This document shows, one piece after another, positions 1 to 6,864 of a DNA stretch of 11,461 nucleotides; within the stretch, counting starts at the first letter, position 1; every line of letters starts with the position of its first letter. A program made the translations under genes and the position numbers. Location of the stretch: assembly GCA_016782825.1 (NCBI GenBank), contig JADHXT010000079.1:1-11461 (forward strand). Direction: 5' to 3'. The DNA comes from Candidatus Brocadiia bacterium (lineage in GTDB: Bacteria > Planctomycetota > PUPC01 > DSUN01). Under the pieces are notes generated by a model that had not been told where the DNA came from, ran no database searches, and saw only the letters and a program-made list of their open reading frames with translations.

Positions 1-544
1 CCCTCGTTGCCTCGGCGTTCGACCAGATTGAGTCGAACCACTTGAGGAGGCCTCCCGTTTCCGCCGGTGTCGTGAAGCAGGTGTTCATCTCGTACCCATC
101 CGAAGGCACTGCCCCCAACCCGGTCGACGTGAATGGGGAGCTGCCGTGGATGGCCATGGCACTGCCGTCAGGGTTCTCGATGTGGAATAAGTTCTGGAAC
201 ACAGGCAGTGAAACTGCCCTGATATCGGCCTTCTGCTGGAGCCACCGAGCACATTCGCGGGCGGTTGCCACCAGGTTCAGAGAGTTACGAAAGCGTCTGT
301 CCGCTTGGCTCCCCGCAATGCCTGCCACGCGGAACGGCCGCTCCCTTGCTGACGCGGCAGGGACATCATCTGAAGAGACTAGGAGACGCAGCGCACCGGC
401 CCGAGCGAGCTGTTCCTTCAGGGCTGAGTAGCCGTAGACGGAGAAGCAGCTGGACAGTATGGAGAGGCGCGCATTGGCCTGGATGCCCTCTGCGAGAGCG
501 TCGCCGACCTTCCCTTGCCCTCTGTTGTCCAGAAGCACGGTCAT
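1..544 (-). CDS. PLD-like domain protein, N-terminus only (probable SNF2-type helicase), cut by window edge
   Basis: An open minus-strand frame runs from ATG at 544-542 to the window edge with no stop, giving 181 residues. It begins MTVLLDNRGQGKVGD. The stretch around residues 28-42 (ILSSCFSVYGYSAL) and the segment HGSSPFTSTGLG (133-144) followed by EMNTCFTTP resemble the PLD-like fold seen at the N-terminus of some SNF2/DEAD helicase-related proteins, where a GSSNFT-type turn is typical. A classical HxK catalytic motif is not visible in this half, so catalysis cannot be claimed. The start is chosen because MTVLLDN resembles family N-termini as I remember them and a GAGGGA purine run lies just upstream, although spacing is tight. 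The same frame stays open further upstream, so a longer N-terminus is possible. The gene is divergent from the trlF-like gene. The helicase part is inferred from family architecture only. Confidence 0.7.
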   Translation of the reverse strand, partial: MTVLLDNRGQGKVGDALAEGIQANARLSILSSCFSVYGYSALKEQLARAGALRLLVSSDDVPAASARERPFRVAGIAGSQADRRFRNSLNLVATARECARWLQQKADIRAVSLPVFQNLFHIENPDGSAMAIHGSSPFTSTGLGAVPSDGYEMNTCFTTPAETGGLLKWFDSIWSNAEATR

Positions 545-856
545 TTCCCTCGGTGGTCCTCGACCTTCATGGCTCTGTGAGCAGGCACTCCAAATCCCCC
601 GCAGACGCTGCTCAAGATGAGGATCGTCGGCAAGGAACTGGTCCGGAGCCGCCCTCCGTGAGTCGACGGGACCACGTTCGGTGGCTGGGACCCTCTGCCC
701 CTGTCTGCTCCGTGAGCGTGGCCCAGGGCAGATGCTACTGCGCGACGGCAGCCGAGTCAATACGCCGCATGCGAGGCGGCGTGGCCCATTGCCCCCAAGT
801 CGCTGCAGGACCGTGCCGGGCGAGTGAGGCGGCCGTTGCACGCACGATGCCGTGTG

Positions 857-1102
857 GTGCCGAAGGTCTATCAGTGCGAGTTCTGACGCGACTCGGAGAA
901 CCACGATGATGGCTACTGCGTGAGCAAGCGGAACGCACGCGAGGCCGTGGCGCGCCGGCGACTCGAAGTGATGTACGGCATCCCACGTTGCTGGTGGCGT
1001 CACTTGAGCCGACATGCTGAGGAGGCCCCCGAACTCCCCGCGTCGCGTCCTGTGACCTTGCTCTCGTTCCCGGCCGTTACTATACTGCGACACATGGGGT
1101 AG
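857..1102 (+). pseudogene. Possible decayed small Cys-containing ORF with in-frame TGA
   Basis: From a GTG at 857 the frame reads VPKVYQCEF, meets TGA at 884-886, then continues RDSENHDDGYCVSKRNAR and on to a stop at 1100-1102. Replacing TGA by TGC would restore a C-x2-C pair (CEFC) followed by H and C, as in a small zinc ribbon. That pattern suggests a gene inactivated by one substitution, or a chance frame. The part after the stop overlaps the promoter called for the trlF-like gene, which argues against its last third being functional. I recognise no family. Confidence 0.2.
1058..1086 (+). promoter_or_regulatory. Sigma70-like promoter for the trlF-like gene cluster
   Basis: TTGCTC at 1058-1063 and TATACT at 1081-1086 are separated by exactly 17 bases. 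Each hexamer matches the sigma70 consensus at four or more positions. Transcription would start near 1093, leaving a leader of about 90 bases before the GTG at 1183. The AT-richer -10 stands out in GC-rich surroundings. No operator is obvious. Confidence 0.5.
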
Positions 1103-1182
1103 CGTCCAGTCGTCACACGCCTGCGGCTGTAGCCCTGTCTCCGCTCGCAGCTTCCCAGGCAGCGACCGTTGGGGGCCGAACT

Positions 1183-4098
1183 GTGAGGAACGATTCGCGT
1201 GGGTCCTTGTGGCGGAAGTGGGATCTGCATGTGCACACACCGGCATCCGGCAAAGACTATGACGACCTGTCAGTGACCAACGAGCAGATAGTCGAGCGGC
1301 TGGTCGGCGCTGAGGTCGCAGCCGCCGCCATCACCGATCACCATGTCATCGACGTGCGCAGGGTTCAGGAACTGCAGAGTCTGGCTGGCGACCGACTGAC
1401 CGTGTTCCCAGGGATCGAGTGCAGGTCAGAACTGGGCGGACGCGAATCTGTTCACTTCATCGGGATCTTCCCCGAGGACTGTGACATTGCATCCGTGTGG
1501 ACGAAGCTGCAGGGGCCGCTGAAGCTGACCCCTGCAGAGGTGACGGCCAAGGGGGTGGACTCGGTCTATGTTCATTTCAGGGAAACTGCGGAACTCATCC
1601 ACGAGCTCGGCGGTGTCGTCACCGTGCACGCAGGAAGGAAGAAGAACTCCCTTGAGAACGTGGCGAACGTTGAGAAGTTCAAGCGAGCTATGAAGACCGA
1701 TCTAGCAAGAGAGTGTATCGACATCTTGGAAGTCGGCCGGCCCGATCATGCAACTGCCTATCGCGATAAGGTCTTCCCCGCCATCGGGCAGGAGCTCCCG
1801 CTGATCGTCTGCTCTGACAACCATTCCGCGTTGCTCTATACGGGTGAGACGGCATGCTGGATCAAGGCCGACCCTACCTTTGCGGGCCTCCAGCAGATAA
1901 TCCACGAGCCGTCTGCTCGCGTGCACCTCGGTGGGATCCCACCTGACGTTGGGCGTGTAGCGCAACATGCAACCAAGTACATCAGGTCTCTGACATTCTC
2001 GAGGGCTCCTGACGCCAAGACCCCGGAAGTCTGGTTCGATGGCATCGACATCCCCATCAATCCCGGCCTTGTTGCGATCATCGGCAACAAAGGGAGCGGG
2101 AAGAGCGCGCTTGCAGAGACCATCGGCCTATTGGGGAATACGAGACGAGCCAGACACTTCTCATTCCTGAGCAGGGACAAGTTCAGAAGCCCACGTGAGA
2201 ACAAGGCCGGGTGCTTCGTGGCGACGCTCGAATGGGAGAGTGGAACGGTTATCACGCGGTCCCTGGCGGAAGACGTTGACGCAGGCGATGTCGAGACGGT
2301 CAGATACATCCCCCAGAATTACCTGGAGACGATCTGCAATGAACTGAGGGAAGGGGAGGGTGGCCTGTTCGAGCAGGAGTTGAAGGACGTTATCTTCTCC
2401 CACGTTGAGACGGCAGCCAGGCTTGGGCAGGACTCACTCGACGCGCTCATCGCCTACAAGACCTCAGAAGTGAACGAAACCCTAAGCCTCCTTCGGGCCG
2501 ACATGCGCAACATCAACGCGGAGATCGTGGCACTCGAGGAGCGCTGTACGGACAGACATAGAACAGCACTTGAAAACCAGGTAGCTGAGAAGCGGCGCGA
2601 GTTGGAAGCGCACGACGAGGCCGAGCCTGCGGAGGTGCCAAAACCGGCGGCTGGCCCTGAAGCAAAGGAGGAGCAGGCCAAGACGATCCTGGCAATCGAT
2701 GCCAAACGGAAGGAACTGGCGGCCCTCGATGAGAAGATCAGTGTCCTGTCTGGCGAACGGGAGAAGCTAGCGAAGCGCCTTGCCGCGGCGGACACCCTCC
2801 TCGCGAGAATCCGGCGCTTTGAGAATCAGACTCGCATGCTGAGGGACGAGTGCGCGATGGATGCCGGCATCCTCGGTGTGGACATCAAAGACATCATTGA
2901 CGTCGAGATCAACCTAGAACCTATCGATAGCGTCCGCCGGCAGGTCCGGACGAGGACGGCTGAGGTCGAGGCTGCCCTCGACCCGTTGGAAGCAGGCAGC
3001 GCTGCGTCGTTGAGAACACCTGCTCAGGAGGTGATTGAAGCCCTTCAGCAGAAGCTAGACGCCCCGAACCGGAAGTACCAGGCATACCTGGAATCGCTCG
3101 CTGCCTGGAAACGGAGGCGAACTGAGATAATCGGCGATGCGGAGGCAGTTGGCTCGCTTGAGCACCTAACGGCACGGCGCGCAGCACTGGATGCTGCTCC
3201 GGAGATGCTGCGTGAAGCGGAGGAGCGCCGTCGCGGCAGGGCGGGAGAGATCCACGCGGAAGTGAAGCGACTAGCCGGCATCTACAGGGACCTCCACCGC
3301 CCCGTTCAGGCGTTCATCGACAAACACGGGGTCGCGAGCGAGAGCGGGGACGAGGAGGAGCTCCCCTTGTCGTTCCAGGTATCCGTTCTGCCCGAAGGCT
3401 TCACGACAGGGTTCTTCGAGCACATCGACCAAAGGCGGCGCGGCTCGTTCATGGGGCGCGAGCCAGGAGGCAAGGTGCTGGGGGAACTCTTGGCGAAAGC
3501 TGACTTCAGCTCAGCCGATGGTGTCGTGGCGTTCCTTGACAATCTCGTCCACCACCTCGATCATGGCGTGGGCACGGGCGAGTCCGAGGGCATGGCCACG
3601 CGCGAGCAACTGAGAGAAGGGGTGAGCATCCAGCGCCTGTATGACTTCGTGTTCGCGCTGGAGTACCTCAGACCCAGGTATGCACTCCAATGGTCAGGTA
3701 AGAACCTCGACGAGCTCTCCCCGGGAGAGCGCGGAACACTCCTCTTGGTCTTCTACCTGCTCATCGACAAGCGTGACATTCCCCTGGTCATAGACCAGCC
3801 GGAGGAGAACCTTGATAACCAGACAGTCCACAGTGTGCTCGTGCCATGTATCAGGGAGGCCAAGACGCGGAGGCAAGTGATCATCGTCACACACAACCCG
3901 AACCTCGCTGTCGTTGGGGATGCGGATCAGGTGATCTGTGCCTCACTGGACAAGAAGGCGAGCAACAGGATCACCTACGAATGCGGCGCGATTGAGAACC
4001 CCAAGATCAACAGGCGGGTGACCGACGTTCTGGAAGGAACGATGACCGCATTCGAGAAGCGTGGCGCGAAGTACCGGATCGTGAGGCATCCTGCTTGA
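1183..4098 (+). CDS. TrlF-like PHP phosphoesterase / SMC-type AAA ATPase
   Basis: A 971-residue protein with an N-terminal PHP metal-dependent phosphoesterase domain and an ABC/SMC-like ATPase split by coiled coil. PHP ligands visible: H16-V-H18 (WDLHVHTPAS), TDHH at 51-54, E79, H149 (VHAGRK) and SDNH at 211-214. The ATPase has Walker A GNKGSGKS at 301-308, Q378 as a likely Q-loop, charged coiled coil at about 420-700, signature LSPGERG at 845-851, Walker B LVIDQPEENLD at 868-878 and H904 (VTHNPN) as the switch histidine. All key residues are present, so the protein should be active. This layout fits the TrlF family, and PHP plus SMC ATPase proteins are known in anti-phage defence (the 'ppl' type). 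Substrate is unknown; ATP-dependent sensing and cleavage of nucleic acid is inferred. The GTG start has only a weak G-rich ribosome site, but the product begins about where family members do. It likely leads an operon with the next two genes. Confidence 0.9.
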   Translation: MRNDSRGSLWRKWDLHVHTPASGKDYDDLSVTNEQIVERLVGAEVAAAAITDHHVIDVRRVQELQSLAGDRLTVFPGIECRSELGGRESVHFIGIFPEDCDIASVWTKLQGPLKLTPAEVTAKGVDSVYVHFRETAELIHELGGVVTVHAGRKKNSLENVANVEKFKRAMKTDLARECIDILEVGRPDHATAYRDKVFPAIGQELPLIVCSDNHSALLYTGETACWIKADPTFAGLQQIIHEPSARVHLGGIPPDVGRVAQHATKYIRSLTFSRAPDAKTPEVWFDGIDIPINPGLVAIIGNKGSGKSALAETIGLLGNTRRARHFSFLSRDKFRSPRENKAGCFVATLEWESGTVITRSLAEDVDAGDVETVRYIPQNYLETICNELREGEGGLFEQELKDVIFSHVETAARLGQDSLDALIAYKTSEVNETLSLLRADMRNINAEIVALEERCTDRHRTALENQVAEKRRELEAHDEAEPAEVPKPAAGPEAKEEQAKTILAIDAKRKELAALDEKISVLSGEREKLAKRLAAADTLLARIRRFENQTRMLRDECAMDAGILGVDIKDIIDVEINLEPIDSVRRQVRTRTAEVEAALDPLEAGSAASLRTPAQEVIEALQQKLDAPNRKYQAYLESLAAWKRRRTEIIGDAEAVGSLEHLTARRAALDAAPEMLREAEERRRGRAGEIHAEVKRLAGIYRDLHRPVQAFIDKHGVASESGDEEELPLSFQVSVLPEGFTTGFFEHIDQRRRGSFMGREPGGKVLGELLAKADFSSADGVVAFLDNLVHHLDHGVGTGESEGMATREQLREGVSIQRLYDFVFALEYLRPRYALQWSGKNLDELSPGERGTLLLVFYLLIDKRDIPLVIDQPEENLDNQTVHSVLVPCIREAKTRRQVIIVTHNPNLAVVGDADQVICASLDKKASNRITYECGAIENPKINRRVTDVLEGTMTAFEKRGAKYRIVRHPA

Positions 4099-4124
4099 CG
4101 CCGCGACTGGCAACGGTCGCGGCG
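4099..4124 (+). terminator. Perfect 9-bp hairpin directly after the trlF-like stop codon
   Basis: CGCCGCGAC (4099-4107) pairs perfectly with GTCGCGGCG (4116-4124) around an 8-base loop, starting at the first base after the TGA stop. No T-run follows, so it is not a canonical intrinsic terminator. It could be a partial terminator, an mRNA 3'-end stabiliser, or a means of lowering expression of the two downstream genes relative to the ATPase. Confidence 0.45.
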
Positions 4125-4169
4125 CGCTTCACCGGAATGTGGTTTGGCGCGGTGACAAGCACACGACGC

Positions 4170-4174
4170 GGAGG
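4170..4174 (+). promoter_or_regulatory. Shine-Dalgarno GGAGG of the UDG-like gene
   Basis: GGAGG at 4170-4174 lies 5 bases before the ATG at 4180 and 8 before a second in-frame ATG at 4183. It supports initiation here, though it cannot decide between the two adjacent ATGs. Confidence 0.6.
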
Positions 4175-4179
4175 CGCCG

Positions 4180-4908
4180 ATGATGGGACTGCTAGGAGCC
4201 ATGCTCGACGTCTGCCGCATGTTTGCCGACCAAGCTCCTGATGGCGTGGTGTTCAGAGAACCCTATGTCCCGCTTGTCCCCGCCTGCTGGAATGGTCTCC
4301 TCGCGCTGGCAGAGGCGCAGAACCTCGGTGATCCCCACAGCGAGTATGTGGAACGGCTTGAGGGCCTGCCCTCCAACGAGAGGATGCAGCGCCTGAAGCC
4401 AGACTACCCCGTCGGGATTGAGCCTTGGGACGACGGCAGCATGAAGCTGATGCTCAAATCGATGATGCCGAGTCTGGATCTCGGACGGGTGGGCGTAAGC
4501 AACGCCGTGCCGTGGTCTGCCAGGAAGGGTGCCCGAGTCAACGCGAATCCCCGGCAAGAAGCGGAGGCCGCCGCCGCCGAGTTCTGGCGTGCGATGCTTG
4601 ACCTGCTTACGCCTGAAATCCGGCTCATCGTGGCCTTTGGCAATGTCGCGGAGCGCGTCGTCCGGGAAGCGGGGTGGGGAAGCAGGTACATCAAACTCCG
4701 TCTTCCCTCACCGCCTGCCAGACACAGGATCGCCGGCATGTTCGACGACGCCGACCTGCTGGAGCGCTTCCCCGAGGTCAAGCGCTCGTGGGAGGCCCTC
4801 GCCAAGCCCGACCCGACTCTGGCACAGCCCGCGACAGGCCAGATCCTCTTCGCATGTCATGCCGCCAGCCTAGGCAAGCTCCTCCCGCATCGTCTCTGCT
4901 GCAGCTAG
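4180..4908 (+). CDS. Uracil-DNA glycosylase superfamily-like protein
   Basis: A 242-residue protein with a good ribosome site. The C-terminal half carries three blocks in the order expected of the UDG superfamily: VSNAVPWSARKG (106-117), comparable to the N-x-(V)-x-W/R strand-loop; LIVAFGNVAERVVREAG (149-165), comparable to the conserved L-x-G-x-x-A strand-helix; and LRLPSPPARH (173-182), comparable to the HPSP DNA-intercalation loop. The usual histidine of HPS is a leucine here (LPSP), and the first G-x-x-P-G motif is not evident, although VGIEPWDDG (78-86) could be a divergent counterpart. The N-terminal segment VPACWNGLLALAEAQNL (33-49) suggests a dedicated subfamily. In the family such proteins excise uracil or other modified bases; here they could act on modified phage DNA or only bind bases. 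It lies 81 bases after the ATPase and 55 before the nuclease-like gene, probably co-transcribed. The superfamily call is tentative. Confidence 0.55.
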   Translation: MMGLLGAMLDVCRMFADQAPDGVVFREPYVPLVPACWNGLLALAEAQNLGDPHSEYVERLEGLPSNERMQRLKPDYPVGIEPWDDGSMKLMLKSMMPSLDLGRVGVSNAVPWSARKGARVNANPRQEAEAAAAEFWRAMLDLLTPEIRLIVAFGNVAERVVREAGWGSRYIKLRLPSPPARHRIAGMFDDADLLERFPEVKRSWEALAKPDPTLAQPATGQILFACHAASLGKLLPHRLCCS

Positions 4909-4963
4909 CGCTAGGAACACAGACAGGGAACCGTCCCTCGGTCGCCGTGAGAGAGACAATGCT
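4909..4963 (+). other. Short spacer with small hairpin before nuclease-like gene
   Basis: This 55-base gap has a 5-bp stem (AGGGA-ACCG-TCCCT, about 4926-4939) and ends in the purine run GAGAGAC, the only candidate ribosome site for the ATG at 4964. A second ATG at 4959 is in another frame that gives an arginine- and serine-rich shadow product. Confidence 0.35.
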
Positions 4964-6232
4964 ATGGGCCGCCTCAACTGCTTCGCCCACTTCGAGAGCA
5001 AGACGGAGGCGCACGAGGACGTTCTTACCCGTGCCTACCTGGTTGTCCAGAGGCTCGTGCCCAAGGCACAGGAGCAGTTCCTCGCGTTGGTCGAGTCCCA
5101 ACGGTCACTGTCAGACCCATCTCTGCCACGCCCAGGTTCCCCGCGATGGACGGAGCCGGTCTTCGACACCCAGACGGGGAGCATCCCCCACGACGTGTCT
5201 CGGGTGCTGTCCGTGCTGATCACCGACGAGGACCTCCTCGGTGTGATCGACGTGGAGCACAGCGACAGGTCACCCGTGTACGACGGAGTGATCACTTACG
5301 GGTCCGAGTGGGCGTTCATCATTGAGAACAAGCCGCGTCACGAGGGCGTTTGGCACGAACAGCTGAGCCCCAACCTTGAGTCACACCCCGGTACTGAGAC
5401 CGAGAGCCGCGCCGTCGTGCTGGAGTGGAAACAGATCATCGCCGGGCTGGTCAACCTGCTGCAGCAGGATGGAACCGGCCCCACCGCACGGAAGCTGGTC
5501 GAGGACTTCCTAGACTATGCCTATGAGAACTTCGCCTTCCTGAACCCGTACAGCAGGCTCGCCCTGTGCCGGGGAAATCTGGAGCTGCTGAACAACCGCT
5601 GCCGGCAGATCATGAATGAGATCACTCCTGGCAGAGTCGGGTACCACCAAGGCTGGCGCCACTTCATGCGGTTTGAGCACGCTGCTTCGCAGCAGGTGAC
5701 GCTGTATGCAGCGGAAGACCCTAAGCCTTGGGGGATCCTCCTGGTGCTTTGTCCTGGCGATACCATGAGTCAAGCGCGCACGCTCTACCGACACCTGGAT
5801 GCTGACGGCTTGCAGGCCTTGGCAGCCGGCGGATGCGAGCTAGAGCCCAACTTCCACCTCTCGCACATGACACGGCACCTCATCTGGCCGGCCACAAGAC
5901 TGCCCTTCTCTGACTACGTGAACTTCTGGCTTCGGCACGAAGGCGAGACCAAGCAACTGCCAATCGATGAGCCGGAGTGCCGACGCATGTTCGCGAAGGT
6001 GCTCCAAGCGTGGTGCGGGGTTGGACTGATCTCTGAGGAGGACGTGCCAGCCATAGAGGAAGTCACTACCGAGACAAAGCGCACGAGGGTCAACGTCTGC
6101 CCAGGCCTCGTTCTCACGTACTCCTGGTCGGCTGATGCTGCGGTGGAGCTGGATGAGCGCGGTGAGTTCGTCGATGAGGTCAGAGGCCGGCTGATGGAGG
6201 CCTTTGCCTGTTGGGGGCAACGCCTCGAGTGA
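4964..6232 (+). CDS. PD-(D/E)XK-like nuclease-domain protein
   Basis: A 422-residue soluble protein without signal peptide or membrane segment. Residues 104-124 read as a hydrophobic strand with D107 (VYDGVI), a turn, and a second strand FIIENKP with E121-N-K123. This D-x(13)-E-x-K arrangement matches the PD-(D/E)XK nuclease core, and E18 in the N-terminal helix HEDVLTRAYLVVQRLVP may be the extra glutamate common in this fold. About 300 residues follow that I do not recognise (a conserved-looking WRHFMRF near 219 and an LSHMTRHLIWP region); they may recognise DNA or partner proteins. The likely role is metal-dependent DNA cleavage with the upstream ATPase and UDG-like protein. It is the last plus-strand gene of the cluster. 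Nuclease activity is inferred from a single motif region, without homology search. Confidence 0.6.
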   Translation: MGRLNCFAHFESKTEAHEDVLTRAYLVVQRLVPKAQEQFLALVESQRSLSDPSLPRPGSPRWTEPVFDTQTGSIPHDVSRVLSVLITDEDLLGVIDVEHSDRSPVYDGVITYGSEWAFIIENKPRHEGVWHEQLSPNLESHPGTETESRAVVLEWKQIIAGLVNLLQQDGTGPTARKLVEDFLDYAYENFAFLNPYSRLALCRGNLELLNNRCRQIMNEITPGRVGYHQGWRHFMRFEHAASQQVTLYAAEDPKPWGILLVLCPGDTMSQARTLYRHLDADGLQALAAGGCELEPNFHLSHMTRHLIWPATRLPFSDYVNFWLRHEGETKQLPIDEPECRRMFAKVLQAWCGVGLISEEDVPAIEEVTTETKRTRVNVCPGLVLTYSWSADAAVELDERGEFVDEVRGRLMEAFACWGQRLE

Positions 6233-6267
6233 TTGGGCCAGTCGCCCGGTGCTGGCTCTCGGCGAAG

Positions 6268-6498
6268 CTACTTCAACGTCGGTGATAGCAGGCTCACCAG
6301 TCCAGCCTCGATGAGCCTACGCAGGCACTTGTCCTCCGCGTTGGGTCGGAGGACGATCAGTACAATCTGCTCGTTCGTGATCGTGATGGGCCAGTCTCCG
6401 CTCGACCGGAAATGCCATCGGAGGTCCGCTCTGCCTTTGCCGGTGCGAAGGTGGTCGACGGCCGTCTGCGCCCCTTGATGTTTCCGTTTTGTTTCCAC
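6268..6498 (-). CDS. Possible small hypothetical protein, convergent with nuclease-like gene
   Basis: A 76-residue frame opens with GTG at 6498. From about residue 8 its codons end mostly in G or C and the product is protein-like (DWPITITNEQIVLIVLRP, then CLRRLIEAGLVSLL). The start is weak, with only a poor purine run upstream, so it may be the 3' remnant of a larger decayed gene at the island end. The opposite strand gives a serine- and arginine-rich shadow. No family recognised. Confidence 0.25.
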   Translation of the reverse strand: METKRKHQGAQTAVDHLRTGKGRADLRWHFRSSGDWPITITNEQIVLIVLRPNAEDKCLRRLIEAGLVSLLSPTLK

Positions 6499-6611
6499 TT
6501 TTCACTCGAAATGCCCTTGCTGACAAGGCTGGACGCGGTAGGCAGAGGGGCGACACGAGGCGACAAGGCCGGGCGGGCAGGGACACGCAAATGACAGCTA
6601 GATCAGCACTT

Positions 6612-6646
6612 GCGGCGCAGGGAGTCTCCGCATCCCGTTGCGCCGC
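6612..6646. repeat. Interrupted 12-bp inverted repeat next to tRNA fragment
   Basis: GCGGCGCA (6612-6619) pairs with TGCGCCGC (6639-6646), and inside it GGGA (6620-6623) pairs with TCCC (6633-6636), leaving a 2-base bulge and a 9-base loop. It ends 24 bases before the tRNA fragment, where the tRNA 5' half should be. It could be a recombination-protein binding structure or a terminator lacking its T-run. Confidence 0.4.
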
Positions 6647-6670
6647 CTGTGGTTGCGGCAAGGGCCAGTA

Positions 6671-6720
6671 CAGGACTGTCGATCTGGTGGTTGTGGGTTC
6701 GAGTCCCATCGCCCTCGCCA
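6671..6720 (+). tRNA. 3' fragment of tRNA-Asp(GTC), candidate attachment site
   Basis: The sequence reads as the 3' part of a tRNA: anticodon loop CTGTCGA (6676-6682, anticodon GTC = Asp) with an imperfect stem, five-base variable loop TGGTT, T stem-loop GTGGG-TTCGAGT-CCCAT (6693-6709), acceptor strand CGCCCTC (6710-6716), discriminator G and encoded CCA (6718-6720). The 5' acceptor partner GAGGGCG and a D arm are absent where they should start, near 6645. A 3'-only tRNA fragment is the classic direct repeat left at the distal end of an element inserted into a tRNA gene by a tyrosine recombinase. By orientation the element lies to the left. A simple tRNA pseudogene is the alternative. Confidence 0.6.
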
Positions 6721-6729
6721 TGTAACACG

Positions 6730-6759
6730 CTCGCAGCACGTGACTTAGAGCGCTGCGAG
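6730..6759. repeat. 8-bp perfect inverted repeat just past the tRNA fragment
   Basis: CTCGCAGC (6730-6737) and GCTGCGAG (6752-6759) form a perfect 8-bp inverted repeat with a 14-base spacer; the left arm runs into CACGTG (6737-6742). It begins 10 bases after the CCA end, so it may be the native terminator of the original tRNA gene or part of the attachment region. Confidence 0.4.
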
Positions 6760-6864
6760 TCCCTCCAGGGCGATGTCTTCCCAACATAACGCGCCACCAT
6801 TTGCTCGTCGCCGCAAGGCGTAGGACCACAACTGATTACAGCGACGGTGGGGCCCGTCATGGCG

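Larger units (their letters stand above)
545..1182. other. Divergent intergenic spacer, no confident gene
   Basis: This 638-base spacer separates the minus-strand PLD-like gene from the plus-strand trlF-like gene. Open frames occur on both strands, but their products are arginine-, proline- and serine-rich and look like frames left open by high GC. Supportable contents are a promoter for the rightward genes (1058-1086) and a possible decayed small ORF (857-1102). The size is generous for a simple divergent promoter and would leave room for regulatory sites or a lost gene. Confidence 0.6.

Noticed and set aside
884..886. Selenocysteine codon
   Set aside because: A lone TGA in a weak small ORF without a visible SECIS element is better explained as a nonsense change or chance.
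42..909. Plus-strand frames of 129 and 214 codons at the left edge
   Set aside because: The first and the start of the second are antisense to the PLD-like gene, which has recognisable sequence; the products are biased and lack family features.
545..1182. CRISPR array or phage integrase gene in the divergent spacer or elsewhere
   Set aside because: No regularly spaced direct repeats and no recombinase motifs are visible anywhere in the window.
6645..6720. Intact tRNA gene
   Set aside because: The anticodon arm, T arm and CCA are present, but no GAGGGCG-type acceptor strand or D arm exists at the right distance, so only a 3' fragment is supported.
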